Shown here in pieces: positions 36,353 through 45,695 of a DNA stretch of 63,675 nucleotides (positions are counted from its first letter, which is position 1; each line of letters starts with the position of its first letter). The stretch is from Bacteroidales bacterium (GTDB lineage Bacteria; Bacteroidota; Bacteroidia; Bacteroidales; WCHB1-69). The notes beneath the pieces are model-generated. The model was given only the letters and a program-made list of their open reading frames with translations, did no database searches and was not told the origin of the DNA. The stretch is taken from the NCBI GenBank assembly GCA_017438945.1, contig JAFRUI010000028.1, positions 1 through 63,675 on the forward strand, written 5' to 3'. The translations under genes were made by a program, and so were the position numbers.

Positions 36353-36403
36353 CCCAATAACCATTAACCCTCAATAACCAATAACCTATAACCAATAACC
36401 ATT
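36340..36403 (+). repeat. Heptamer repeat (AATAACC family) spanning the lplA stop to the gph start
   Basis: About nine units (CATAACC, CAATAACC, CCATTAA) filling the whole lplA-gph gap, ending 2 nt before ATG 36406. Confidence 0.9.
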
Positions 36404-36405
36404 AA

Positions 36406-37062
36406 ATGAAACTCATCGTATTCGACCTCGACGGCACGTTGCTCAATTCGCTGGAAGACTTAGCGGATTCTGCCAACCATGTGCTGGAACAGCACGGATT
36501 CCCGACGCATCCCGTGGATGCTTACCGCTATTTTGTGGGCGACGGCGTGCGCAAGCTCATCGAACGCATTCTTCCGCCAGATGAGCGGAATGAGACCCAA
36601 ATCGAGCAGTGCCGACAGGAATTTGTGGTCTATTACAAAGTCCACATGGAGGACAAAACATCTGTATATAAAGGAATTACAGAGTTACTCATCGAGTTGA
36701 AAAAACGTGGGTTGAAAATTGCCGTGGCCACGAACAAAGTGCATATCGCCGTAAAGCCGTTGATGGAGAAATATTTCCCCGAAATCCGATTTGACTCGAT
36801 GATTGGGCAGCGGGAAGGAGTGCCCGTGAAACCCGCCCCGCAAATCATGTACGACATTCTGAAAGAGACCGGCTGCAAGCCGTCAGAAACCTTGCATATT
36901 GGCGATACCGCCACGGATATGCAGTTAGCGCACAACGCGGGCATCACCCCGGTGGGCGTACTGTGGGGTTACCGCCCATTAGAAGAACTACAGGAAGCCG
37001 GTGCCCGATATATCATTGAACACCCCCTTGAGTTACTGGAAATTGTAGATTCCGGCTTTTAG
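36406..37062 (+). CDS. gph: Phosphoglycolate phosphatase-like HAD hydrolase
   Basis: A 218-aa HAD phosphatase: motif I VFDLDGTLLNS (nucleophile Asp8), helical cap domain (about 18-85), motif II VATNK, motif III lysine in PVKPAP, and motif IV HIGDTATDMQLAHNAG. Length and cap type fit Gph, which clears 2-phosphoglycolate from DNA repair and oxygenase side reactions, but HAD specificity cannot be read from sequence. Confidence 0.85.
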   Translation: MKLIVFDLDGTLLNSLEDLADSANHVLEQHGFPTHPVDAYRYFVGDGVRKLIERILPPDERNETQIEQCRQEFVVYYKVHMEDKTSVYKGITELLIELKKRGLKIAVATNKVHIAVKPLMEKYFPEIRFDSMIGQREGVPVKPAPQIMYDILKETGCKPSETLHIGDTATDMQLAHNAGITPVGVLWGYRPLEELQEAGARYIIEHPLELLEIVDSGF

Positions 37063-37091
37063 CGGTTTGCTGTTGGCTTTCGGATACGACC

Positions 37092-37123
37092 TGCTAACAG
37101 CTAACTACTAACTGCTAACTATT
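37092..37123 (+). repeat. Heptamer repeat (GCTAACT/ACTAACT) between convergent gph and ispF
   Basis: Four to five 7-bp units. The ispF stop codon (minus-strand TAG) is the last CTA of the array. Confidence 0.85.
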
Positions 37124-37598
37124 TGATAAGGCTCACCGCCGCCACCGCCGCGATGCCCTCTCCGGCACCGGTGAAACCCATCTTCTCGTTGGTTTTGGCT
37201 TTCACCGCCACCCGATCCGGCTCTGTTCTCAGCAGCTCAGAAAGTCTACCGATAATAGAATCGACATGCGGTTTCATTTTGGGTTTCTCCAAAACAAGTG
37301 TGCAATCTAAATTGTTGACCTTCCAACCTTTATCGGAAATCAAATCCACCACTTTGGTCAAGAGCATCGTGCTGTCGGCATTTTTCCAAGCGCTGTCAGT
37401 ATCTGGAAAATAGGTGCCGATGTCTTTAAGACCGGCAGCGCCCAACAAAGCGTCGCACACAGCGTGGAGCAGCACATCGCCGTCGGAATGGGCGGCCAAT
37501 CCGAGCTCGTATGGAATGACAACGCCCCCAATGACCAAAGGTCTGTCGGGGGCGAATCTATGGGAATCGTAGCCGAAGCCTACGCGAAAATCCGTCAT
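37119..37598 (-). CDS. ispF: 2-C-methyl-D-erythritol 2,4-cyclodiphosphate synthase
   Basis: A 159-aa enzyme of the non-mevalonate isoprenoid pathway. FRVGFGYDSHRF (metal-ligand Asp and His), LGLAAHSDGDVLLHAVCDALLGAAGLKDIGTYFPDTD and the C-terminal KAKTNEKMGFTGAGEGIAA are diagnostic. It follows porV by 20 nt on the same strand; the porU-porV-ispF order is, from memory, also that of Porphyromonas gingivalis, so the linkage is likely conserved. Confidence 0.96.
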   Translation of the reverse strand: MTDFRVGFGYDSHRFAPDRPLVIGGVVIPYELGLAAHSDGDVLLHAVCDALLGAAGLKDIGTYFPDTDSAWKNADSTMLLTKVVDLISDKGWKVNNLDCTLVLEKPKMKPHVDSIIGRLSELLRTEPDRVAVKAKTNEKMGFTGAGEGIAAVAAVSLIK

Positions 37599-37618
37599 AC
37601 TATGCTAACTTAAAACGA

Positions 37619-38863
37619 TTATCTGAGACGTCCCTGCTGTTTGATTTCATTCTTGTTAGCAGACACGAAATCGAAGTTCAGCGTGAAACGAAGCGTGTTG
37701 GCCAGCGGATGGTATTGCTTGGTGGCGACCAAATAGGAGACGTCAATACCGAAAACGCTGTACTTGATGCCGGCGCCGACAGAGAGGAACTGGCGGTTGC
37801 CTTTATACTGGCTTTCATGGAAATAACCGAGACGCACAAAAAAGAGGTTGCGGTAGCTGTATTCCGCACCCAACGCCCAAATAATTTCCCGCATTTCCTC
37901 CTTGAAACCGCCGGGAGCGTCATAGAAAGACTGTATCATACCCATCGGCACGGAAACATCAGGGTTGCGGCCTGCCGCTATCACAGGGTCGCCTGCCTCG
38001 TTGTAAACAATCCGTCCAGATGAATCGGTCGCATAGATTGGATTTGTAGGAACCAGCAACTTGTTAATTTCTCCGTTGACAGTCAATTTGTTATAACCAT
38101 CAAAATCCATCTCATAACCAAGACCGACCTTCAAATTGGTGGGCAGGAAGTCACGACGCAGCGTACCAGAAGAGTATGACATTTTGTTACCCATGTTCGA
38201 GATACACAAACCGGCACGCAAAGTACTGTTGTTCATCCCTTTGGCATCAAAATCTTGTTCGTAAAACAATGAGATGTCGGCAGCGCCTGCCAGACCGGCT
38301 TTGGTCTCCTCACCATTCACGAATTGACCTGCCGTCAGGTTGGAATAGACAAATCGGGGCGTGATGGCAAGTGAGAGCTGATCAATCAACTTACGGGAAT
38401 AGGTGAAGTCGATGGCGAACTCATTGGGATTTTGCGAGCTGATAAATTCACCAAACTCATCCATAAAAGAGATGTCGCCCAATGAAAAATAGCGCAAAGA
38501 AGCACCAATAGCATCCATATCCGTGATTCTCCAGTAACCGGCAAGGTACGCCAGGTTCACATCATTGACCAAATTCCGCAACCACGGGCTGTATGAAATG
38601 CTGAATCCGAATTTGTTCTCGTTAAACACATATTTGGCGGGGTTATAACTCTGTGAATTGGCATCCGCGGAAGTCGCACATCCAATGTCACCCATGGCGC
38701 CTGCACGTGAGTCAGGGGCAATAGACAAGAACGGGACCGCCGTGGTGATGGCATTCAAAGTTTGTCCCAGCGGATTATTTCCGCTGCTATTGTTCTGGGC
38801 ATTAGCGGTTTGCACGGAGGCCATGAGAATAATTAACATCAAAACAGTTACTGCTTTTTTCAT
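37619..38863 (-). CDS. porV: Type IX secretion outer-membrane protein PorV (LptO)
   Basis: A 414-aa FadL-type barrel: signal peptide MKKAVTVLMLIILMASVQTANAQ, then AVPFLSIAPDSRAGAMGDIGCATSADANSQSYNPAKY, the hallmark PorV N-terminus, and barrel strands to the end (YSVFGIDVSYLVATKQYHPLANTLRFTLNFDF). PorV carries CTD-bearing cargo from the SprA translocon to the PorU sortase. The frame runs upstream to 39010, but the signal peptide fixes the start at 38863 or 38866. Directly downstream of porU. Confidence 0.95.
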   Translation of the reverse strand: MKKAVTVLMLIILMASVQTANAQNNSSGNNPLGQTLNAITTAVPFLSIAPDSRAGAMGDIGCATSADANSQSYNPAKYVFNENKFGFSISYSPWLRNLVNDVNLAYLAGYWRITDMDAIGASLRYFSLGDISFMDEFGEFISSQNPNEFAIDFTYSRKLIDQLSLAITPRFVYSNLTAGQFVNGEETKAGLAGAADISLFYEQDFDAKGMNNSTLRAGLCISNMGNKMSYSSGTLRRDFLPTNLKVGLGYEMDFDGYNKLTVNGEINKLLVPTNPIYATDSSGRIVYNEAGDPVIAAGRNPDVSVPMGMIQSFYDAPGGFKEEMREIIWALGAEYSYRNLFFVRLGYFHESQYKGNRQFLSVGAGIKYSVFGIDVSYLVATKQYHPLANTLRFTLNFDFVSANKNEIKQQGRLR

Positions 38864-39014
38864 CATTTGAATTTTTCTGAACTCTTTTTCGGGTTTGTCT
38901 TTAATTATTGTAAAAATTGCATAACGGCAAACCTCACCTTTTATTATATTTTGAATTTGTTTTTTTTCTGAAAAAAATTTTCTTTTTGCAAATAATTGAG
39001 GACAAGCCATTTAT

Positions 39015-42000
39015 CTACAAAATCACCAGCTTTTCTATCATCTCAGCCGTCTGACCGTCTTGGTTCTTGACCCGAAGCCGGTATAAATAGGTTCCCTTTG
39101 CCAATTTGTCGCCATAATCATCCAATCCGTCCCACGAAATGGCACGGCAGCGGTTGCCCTCCATATATTGGGTGTCATATAGGGTTTTCACTAGCTTGCC
39201 CGAGATAGTGTAAATCTGCACTTGAATCTCAAAGTTGCCGCCCGGCTGGTTGTGCTCAAAGAAGAAATCAGTATGGGTGGTGAAAGGATTCGGGTAATTC
39301 AACACATGGCTCAGCTCAAACTTGTCTTCACTCATCACCTTAAAGGTCAGCTCCTGTTCTGCACTGTTATTGTTGACATCCCAAGCCCTGACCGCGATGG
39401 TATGCTCGCCGGGTGTGAGATTTTGCAGACGATAACGGACAACGCCACAGTTAAAACTGTCCTTTTCGGTTTGATAATAATCGTTCAGCACGATTTTGGA
39501 TCCAGTAGCGCGGTCCAGCACTCCAGTCAAATCATGCCCGATGCCATTTCCCGTCGTGTTGACCCCGAAATTATCCGATATTTTGGCGATCAGCACTGGA
39601 TTCTGATCCGTAATGCCACCATTCACGAAATTCTCGTCATTCATAAACAATTCTATCACAGGACTCTCGTGATCGTCAATCCCTGTCGTGTCCATTCCTC
39701 CGATGGTGAAATCGGTGAACACACCGGCTGCATCCTTGCTTTCGCTCTGGGCATAATAGCTGATTTTTCCATTACCATAGCTGTAGTCGATGTCCTTCGG
39801 AACATAAAATGAAAACTGGAAGCGTCCGTCTCTGACAGAAACATTGCCTTTGAACAGAACACTTTTCTGGATATCAAACTCAAAAGGATCCACATTGGGG
39901 TTCGGATCGTTGAGCAATGTCTGTGTGCGCACCTTTTTGTCATAAACCAAGGGAAAAACGGTTCCGTTAAAGTTCGACACAGGTTGCAAATTGTTGTCTG
40001 TCAAGTGTCCGCTGACCGTCACCCTCGACAAAGCCCGGAGGGTGTCGGCAGAAGCCCCCGCAGCGTGATGATTGATAGAATCCGTTACGATGTTATAAAT
40101 CGGCACCGCCAATTTAATGGACGGATCACCGATATAGACAAACATCTCCAAATTCTTCCTCGGGAAATACTTGTTCTTCGCTTTTCGTTCGATGTCGCTG
40201 ACTGAATAGTAATGTCCATCATTGTCTTTTGAAAACATCAAACTGTAAAAATACTCACCATAGTAGTTGTTCGGGAGCGACCATGCCTCGCGGGTGGCGG
40301 CAATTACCGAGAAAGCGCCCCCGTTGGGGTGGAAGAAAATCAAGTCAGCGGGCGACAACGTAACTCTGTCATAAAAGACAAACGTGCAAGACAGGGACAG
40401 TAACGTGGTCAGGTTGTACTTGTTGGTCCAGTTGTTGACATCGGCGTTTTCGAACACACGCTCCGCCGCCCAGCCGTCTTTACCACTGTGCCCGATATAC
40501 ATATAGACCAGCGCCCCACGGTTCATCCGGTTGTTAATATCCGCAGCTGCAGCCGGATAGCGCTGCCCGCCAGCATTGGAAACCTGCTGATAGGCATCCA
40601 GATAAATCTTGTCGAAATTGATGTTGGGGTTGGCTGTGTCCACGATTCTGGCGAACTTGTCCGCATGAATCACGAAATCATTGCTCTCTTCATCGTCCGC
40701 CACAAAAGCCATCATGTTACGCCACTCCCCGAAGTTGGAAATCTGCGCGGAATTCTCGTCCACTAAATTCCGTTTTTCTGTATACCGGATGCTCTTATCC
40801 ACCGCCGTGACAGCCTGGGCATTGGTTATACACGGAAATCTGCCGACAGCCAAATCAAACAGTCCGTAGCCGTCCTCCCCCTCTCCTTCATCCAAAAGGC
40901 CAAACACATCATCATTTGAACACTGACGGATGTCGGAAAGATGATAAGTGTGGGTTTGCTGTTCCATGTAAACTGTGTTGTATTGGTAATTCGGGACAAA
41001 AATGCTTGTTCCTTGTTCCCTCCCCCGGAAATCATAGCTGGGACGTCCAAAAAGGAGGAGGTATTTCGGATATTCCTTCCCCGTTTTGTCATAAATCATC
41101 TTCATGTAATCTCTAATCGCCATCGGATCCTGGGAACCGCTTGAAAATTCATTGTAAATTTGCTGCGTGGTGACCACCTTCACGGCCAAACCGTCGTTCT
41201 CCGTACGGAATTTGGCCAGCCGATTGGCCTGAGCCATAAAGTCAGGATGCGTAACAATGACCATATCCACCGCACCTGTTGCGTGCAGATTCTGATTGGC
41301 GACAGAGGAAAGCGGGGTCACAGACTTGTAATGGGTACCGTCAAAGACGACAAACTCCCGCAACACATCCGTGGAGGACTTGAAATGAGCACCCTGCCCA
41401 TCTGCCGTCAGGGCAATACGCACCGTTTGGGCCGGATCTGTGACATCCCACAGCGAAGCGGAGGCAGAGACCCCTGAAATATTAAACTTAGCGACATTGC
41501 CACTGCCCATCGTCGAAAGGTTACGGAAACAAGTCTGTCCATCCCGTATGGTCAGAGTGCAAGGAATTTCCACTTCGATCCAGTCGAGGTATCCCGTCGA
41601 GGAAACCGTCGGTTTGTTGTAGGTCAACGCCACATTCAAGTCCTTTGAAGTGGTGTTCAATGCCAGCGATTCCGTGCCGATACAGACGACACTGCCCATA
41701 GTTCGACCAATGACAATATTTCCGATATTGCTCTGGTTGACGGAAACCTGGAAAAACGAGGAGGTGGTCGCGGAGGAGGCTCCGCAGACAGTAATACGAC
41801 CCGCCCCAGTGGGGGTGCCGGGAAGGCGGAAAGCATAGCTGCGGGTCAAAGTGGCATCAAACCGGTCACCAAACCACGTCTTTCCTGACTCGAACAAATT
41901 GACCGCATCCACTTCAATGAAATCAAAAAAACGGAAATCATTGACCGTGATGTTTTCTACAAGATTTTCATTGTCAACCGTTTGTACACGTTTTTTCTCC

Positions 42001-42875
42001 CCGACGCCAGGGGTTGGGGTAATAAAATAGATCGATGCCTCGGAATAGATGTTATACTTATGGGTGAACCGCTGCTCCACCATATCATACGAAAAGTCGT
42101 GCGGTGACTCCCCATAGAACAGGAAATAATCCCCGTTGTCGAAAGAGCCGTCTCCACCGTCAGACACCTGAATCGGGATTTCCCGCAAGTCGTCAATGCG
42201 TTCTTTCGTGTTCGACTCGGGTAACATCCTTCCGCTGTTCCCAAAAAGAGCCAATTGCGACGAAGCCACCGGGATGGACATCCCCATCGCCGCAAGCTCC
42301 TGGCCTGTCACCTTGTAAACCCCTGTTTCCGCCAAAGAGAAGCAATACCATTGTCCTGAGGCCAGCACCGACTGCGAAGCATGACTGCGAACACCTTTGG
42401 ACTCCGCCACCTTTTTTCCGGTAATCTCCAGCGTGACTGACAGCAACTTCTGATAATGGCCTTCTGTGGTCATTACGATGGGGACAAACGTGAGAAGTGC
42501 GAAGATATCCTTTCTGTCGTAGGCTGACACCACTTGGTAATCGATACTTTTCTGTCGGAATCCGGAAGGCACCAGCTGACACTCCTCCGCATTCATCTCC
42601 TCAAACTCGCTGGCGAGGACCCTGACCTCGTATTCGGAAAAAAATTTATCAACAGGTATGGCCTCATAAAAAGAGGGCAATTCAGGAAAATCGTTTCCAA
42701 AAACAGCCCGTTCAAAATAGAGGAATTGTTCTGAATATCCGTTTTCGAACGTGTAAGACTGGGGTGTCCGCCATTCGAAGGTATATTTTTTTTCAATTGT
42801 TTGTGACTGACAATCAATTAGTTGCAATGTAAAGAAACAAAAAAATAAAAGTCGTACCCAAGAATGTTTTTTCAT
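39015..42875 (-). CDS. porU: Type IX secretion system sortase PorU
   Basis: A 1286-aa surface protease. A signal peptide is followed by a beta-rich N-terminal region, then a gingipain (C25)-like catalytic domain (about 540-930) with His796 in YMYIGHSGKDGW and Cys830 in LLSLSCTFVFYDRV; the 34-residue spacing is close to that of P. gingivalis PorU (His657/Cys690). The C-terminus has an Ig-like and a CTD-like domain (LNYPNPFTTHTDFFFEHN, GKLVKTLYD, LAKGTYLYRLRV). PorU removes the CTD of cargo and attaches it to lipopolysaccharide. It forms a unit with porV-ispF and is divergent from porP-gldJ. Confidence 0.95.
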   Translation of the reverse strand: MKKHSWVRLLFFCFFTLQLIDCQSQTIEKKYTFEWRTPQSYTFENGYSEQFLYFERAVFGNDFPELPSFYEAIPVDKFFSEYEVRVLASEFEEMNAEECQLVPSGFRQKSIDYQVVSAYDRKDIFALLTFVPIVMTTEGHYQKLLSVTLEITGKKVAESKGVRSHASQSVLASGQWYCFSLAETGVYKVTGQELAAMGMSIPVASSQLALFGNSGRMLPESNTKERIDDLREIPIQVSDGGDGSFDNGDYFLFYGESPHDFSYDMVEQRFTHKYNIYSEASIYFITPTPGVGEKKRVQTVDNENLVENITVNDFRFFDFIEVDAVNLFESGKTWFGDRFDATLTRSYAFRLPGTPTGAGRITVCGASSATTSSFFQVSVNQSNIGNIVIGRTMGSVVCIGTESLALNTTSKDLNVALTYNKPTVSSTGYLDWIEVEIPCTLTIRDGQTCFRNLSTMGSGNVAKFNISGVSASASLWDVTDPAQTVRIALTADGQGAHFKSSTDVLREFVVFDGTHYKSVTPLSSVANQNLHATGAVDMVIVTHPDFMAQANRLAKFRTENDGLAVKVVTTQQIYNEFSSGSQDPMAIRDYMKMIYDKTGKEYPKYLLLFGRPSYDFRGREQGTSIFVPNYQYNTVYMEQQTHTYHLSDIRQCSNDDVFGLLDEGEGEDGYGLFDLAVGRFPCITNAQAVTAVDKSIRYTEKRNLVDENSAQISNFGEWRNMMAFVADDEESNDFVIHADKFARIVDTANPNINFDKIYLDAYQQVSNAGGQRYPAAAADINNRMNRGALVYMYIGHSGKDGWAAERVFENADVNNWTNKYNLTTLLSLSCTFVFYDRVTLSPADLIFFHPNGGAFSVIAATREAWSLPNNYYGEYFYSLMFSKDNDGHYYSVSDIERKAKNKYFPRKNLEMFVYIGDPSIKLAVPIYNIVTDSINHHAAGASADTLRALSRVTVSGHLTDNNLQPVSNFNGTVFPLVYDKKVRTQTLLNDPNPNVDPFEFDIQKSVLFKGNVSVRDGRFQFSFYVPKDIDYSYGNGKISYYAQSESKDAAGVFTDFTIGGMDTTGIDDHESPVIELFMNDENFVNGGITDQNPVLIAKISDNFGVNTTGNGIGHDLTGVLDRATGSKIVLNDYYQTEKDSFNCGVVRYRLQNLTPGEHTIAVRAWDVNNNSAEQELTFKVMSEDKFELSHVLNYPNPFTTHTDFFFEHNQPGGNFEIQVQIYTISGKLVKTLYDTQYMEGNRCRAISWDGLDDYGDKLAKGTYLYRLRVKNQDGQTAEMIEKLVIL

Positions 42876-42982
42876 TTTACGTTTATTTGATAAAAAGCCT
42901 ACAATTTTCTAAACGAAATGGCGTTAAAAATATTGCAGAAAAATTGTAACAAACCAAATGTTGGAAGCGTTAAATAATTTTG

Positions 42983-42990
42983 TATCTTTG
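42983..42990 (+). promoter_or_regulatory. -7 promoter element of the porP/sprF-gldJ unit
   Basis: TATCTTTG followed by CCCGC, 21 nt before ATG 43012; it lies inside the spurious extension starting at 42958. Confidence 0.62.
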
Positions 42991-43011
42991 CCCGCTATAA
43001 ATAATAATGAT

Positions 43012-44091
43012 ATGAAGAACCGAATTGTTATCATAATCACCCTCGTGCTGGCCTTGGCAGGATTGCGGATTCAGGCACAAGATGCCATGTTTTCACAATA
43101 TTATGCCAACCCGCTGTATTTGAATCCGGCGTTTGCGGGAACAAATGTTTGCCCTCGTCTAGCTTTTCATTTCCGCGACCAGTGGCCCTCCGCACCGGGA
43201 ACATTCATGACGTACACTGCTTCCTACGACGAGCATTTTGACAAGATATCCGGCGGCGTGGGCGTGCTGCTTTTCGGTGACCGCGCGGGCGAAGGCGGTA
43301 TCATCAACACCTACACAGCCAGCGCCATGTATTCCTTCAAGTTGAAAGTGACACGGAAGTTCAACATGCGCTTTGCCTTACAGGCCTCTTACGAATACCG
43401 CGGCCTCAATTGGGAGGCACTTACGTTTCCTGACATGATAGACCCCAAATACGGTTTCATTTATCAAACGTCAGAAATTCAGCCCGACCACTTGGCCATC
43501 CACTCTTTTGACATGGCCGCCGGTTTCCTGGGCTACACCCCGCACCTCTACTTTGGCATGGCTGCGCACCACATCATTCCCGTAATCGGTGCCAAAGGGT
43601 TTATCTCCAATGGCTTGGGAGCTTACGACTACCGCCCCGTGAAGTGGACCGCCCATATTGGCGCCTACTTTGACCTGAAACGCAAAAGCAAAAAAGAAAC
43701 CTCTTTCGGCGACATTTCTATCAGCCCGAACTTCATTTACCAACACCAACAGAACTTCAACTACTTCAGCGAAGGTTTTTACCTGAACTTCTACCCCTTC
43801 ACCGTTGGCATGTGGCTTCGCCATGGTCTGACTTACAAAGGCAACGCCTTCATGGGAATCGACACCCTCGGCAACCCTATCACCCAACCCATTTCCTACC
43901 ACAACATGGATGCTTTCATCGTGATGTTTGGCGTGGAATACGAATGGTTCAAAGTGGCTTATTCTTATGATGCCACCATCAGCAAACTGGCCAACTACAC
44001 CGGTGGCTCCCATGAGGTGTCCCTTCAATTCATGCTTCCCTGTCCCAACAAACGGAAAGCCATCAAAGACCTCCAATGCCCCTCTTTCTAA
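43012..44091 (+). CDS. PorP/SprF-family type IX secretion outer-membrane protein
   Basis: A 359-aa protein: signal peptide MKNRIVIIITLVLALAGLRIQAQ followed at once by DAMFSQYYANPLYLNPAFAGT, the invariant PorP/SprF N-terminal motif, then an about 14-strand barrel (GGVGVLLFGDRAGEGGI, FNMRFALQASYEYRGLNWE, YDATISKLANYTGGSHEVSLQF). Members anchor specific cargo (as SprF with SprB) or the PorK/N-PorE ring. Several paralogues are usual per genome, so this need not be the core PorP. Start 43012 is chosen because the promoter lies downstream of 42958. 41 nt upstream of gldJ. Confidence 0.92.
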   Translation: MKNRIVIIITLVLALAGLRIQAQDAMFSQYYANPLYLNPAFAGTNVCPRLAFHFRDQWPSAPGTFMTYTASYDEHFDKISGGVGVLLFGDRAGEGGIINTYTASAMYSFKLKVTRKFNMRFALQASYEYRGLNWEALTFPDMIDPKYGFIYQTSEIQPDHLAIHSFDMAAGFLGYTPHLYFGMAAHHIIPVIGAKGFISNGLGAYDYRPVKWTAHIGAYFDLKRKSKKETSFGDISISPNFIYQHQQNFNYFSEGFYLNFYPFTVGMWLRHGLTYKGNAFMGIDTLGNPITQPISYHNMDAFIVMFGVEYEWFKVAYSYDATISKLANYTGGSHEVSLQFMLPCPNKRKAIKDLQCPSF

Positions 44092-44132
44092 CCATCACTT
44101 CACATTTATAACATAGAAAATCACTTAAAACA

Positions 44133-45629
44133 ATGAATACAGCAAAAAAATTATTAGGATTGTTTACCATAGCAGCATTGCTGCTAGGCATGTCTTCCTG
44201 TAAGAAACAAAAATCAGCCACCACAGGCTGGAATTACAATGACGCCAAGAACGGCGGTTTCGAAGTGGCTCCCTTTGAGGAACAAGCCACCGGTCCCGGC
44301 CTTGTCTTCATCGAAGGCGGATCATTCGTGATGGGCCAAATGGAAGAGGATGTCATGAAGGACTGGAACAACACCCCGCGCCGCGTCTCTGTAGCCTCTT
44401 TCTACATGGACGAGTGCGAGATTGCAAACGTTGACTATCTCGAATATCTCTACTGGTTGGAGCGCGTCTTCATCCCGCAGGATCTGAAGGTGGTCTATGA
44501 CAACGCCGTTCCCGACGAGGCTGTGTGGCGTGACCGTCTGGGTTACAACGAACCGCAAGTGGAATACTATTTCCGCCACCCCGCGTTCCGTTACTACCCT
44601 GTCGTGGGTGTCAACTGGCTGCAAGCCACCAACTACGCTGCTTGGCGTACCGACCGTGTCAATGAGCAGATTCTCGTGGACCGCGGTTACATTGAATTTG
44701 CAGAAACGCCCTCCGCAGAAGGCTATTTCAACACCGATGCTTATCTGACTTATGAGTCATACGAAGCTGAAGGACAGAAACGTCTCCGTTACATCTCCAG
44801 CGGTGAATACCGCAACGTGAAGATGGAAGACGGTATCCTCCTGCCGAAATACCGCCTCCCAACAGAAGCTGAATGGGAATATGCGGCTTACGCTACCGTC
44901 GGCAACACCTTGAACGAGCGTGTCTTGGAACGTAAAGTCTATCCTTGGAACGGTCAGCAATTACGTACTGAAGACAAGAAATACTACGGTGACTACATGA
45001 CCGATATGCGTCGTGGCCGTGGTGACTACATGGGTGTCGCCAGCGCCTTGAATGACGGCGGTTTCTACACCAAAGAAGTCAAATCCGACTGGCCGAACGA
45101 CTACGGCCTCTATCAAATGGGCGGTAACGTCTCCGAATGGGTCATGGATGTCTATCGTCAGACCTCCCACGATGACGTGACCGAATACAACCCGTTCCGT
45201 GGTAACTACTTCGAAACCAAAAAGCTGTTGGAAGACGGTACTGTTGCCGAACGTGACAGCGTGGGTAGAATCCCCATGGTTCCCGTCTCTGACTTCAAAA
45301 ACGACAGACGTCGTAACTACCGCTCCGCTGACAACAAGAACTATCTGGATGGTGACTGGCAGTCTCTGAAAGATCTGGATGACTGGAAAAACGCCACCAC
45401 GAACACAGAAGCTACGGACAGAATGTATGCCAAGACCTCAACCGCATACGACTTCTCTCTCGTCAGCGACCATGCACGTGTCTATAAAGGCGGATCTTGG
45501 AAGGACATTCCTTACTGGTCTTCCCCCGGCACCAGACGCTACCTCGATGAGGACGAATCCACCGACTATATCGGATTCCGTTGTGCCATGGCCCGTGTAG
45601 GTACCCAAACCCAAGGCAAACGCAGATAA
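44133..45629 (+). CDS. gldJ: GldJ, gliding-motility/T9SS lipoprotein with a sulfatase-modifying (FGE-like) domain
   Basis: A 498-aa lipoprotein (lipobox LGMSSC, Cys23). One FGE-sulfatase fold spans about 45-490: GPGLVFIEGGSFVMGQ, YMDECEIANVDYLEYL, YRLPTEAEWEYAAYA, YQMGGNVSEWVMDVYRQ and VYKGGSWKDIPYWSSPGTRRYLDEDESTDYIGFRCAM. The N-terminal TGWNYND...GGFEV and the linkage to porU-porV (gldJ-porU-porV in Flavobacterium) favour GldJ over the related GldK/PorK. GldJ stabilises GldK and supports T9SS function and, in gliders, motility. No glycine-radical or enzymatic activity is expected. Confidence 0.88.
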   Translation: MNTAKKLLGLFTIAALLLGMSSCKKQKSATTGWNYNDAKNGGFEVAPFEEQATGPGLVFIEGGSFVMGQMEEDVMKDWNNTPRRVSVASFYMDECEIANVDYLEYLYWLERVFIPQDLKVVYDNAVPDEAVWRDRLGYNEPQVEYYFRHPAFRYYPVVGVNWLQATNYAAWRTDRVNEQILVDRGYIEFAETPSAEGYFNTDAYLTYESYEAEGQKRLRYISSGEYRNVKMEDGILLPKYRLPTEAEWEYAAYATVGNTLNERVLERKVYPWNGQQLRTEDKKYYGDYMTDMRRGRGDYMGVASALNDGGFYTKEVKSDWPNDYGLYQMGGNVSEWVMDVYRQTSHDDVTEYNPFRGNYFETKKLLEDGTVAERDSVGRIPMVPVSDFKNDRRRNYRSADNKNYLDGDWQSLKDLDDWKNATTNTEATDRMYAKTSTAYDFSLVSDHARVYKGGSWKDIPYWSSPGTRRYLDEDESTDYIGFRCAMARVGTQTQGKRR

Positions 45630-45655
45630 TTTCCATCATATCCGTTACCAATCAT

Positions 45656-45687
45656 GACCTCTTTCCTCTCGAAAGAGGTCAATTTTT
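45656..45687 (+). terminator. Intrinsic terminator after gldJ
   Basis: GACCTCTTTC pairs with GAAAGAGGTC around a CTCTC loop, followed by AATTTTT. It excludes ATG 45654 as the start of the next gene. Confidence 0.88.
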
Positions 45688-45695
45688 ATGTTTTT

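Noticed and set aside
42958-43011. Upstream ATG for the PorP/SprF gene
   Set aside because: The promoter box 42983-42990 lies after it, and the signal peptide starts at 43012.
44133-45629. Assignment as PorK/GldK
   Set aside because: The related FGE fold made this a candidate, but N-terminal and C-terminal motifs and linkage to porU fit GldJ, and porLMN do not follow.
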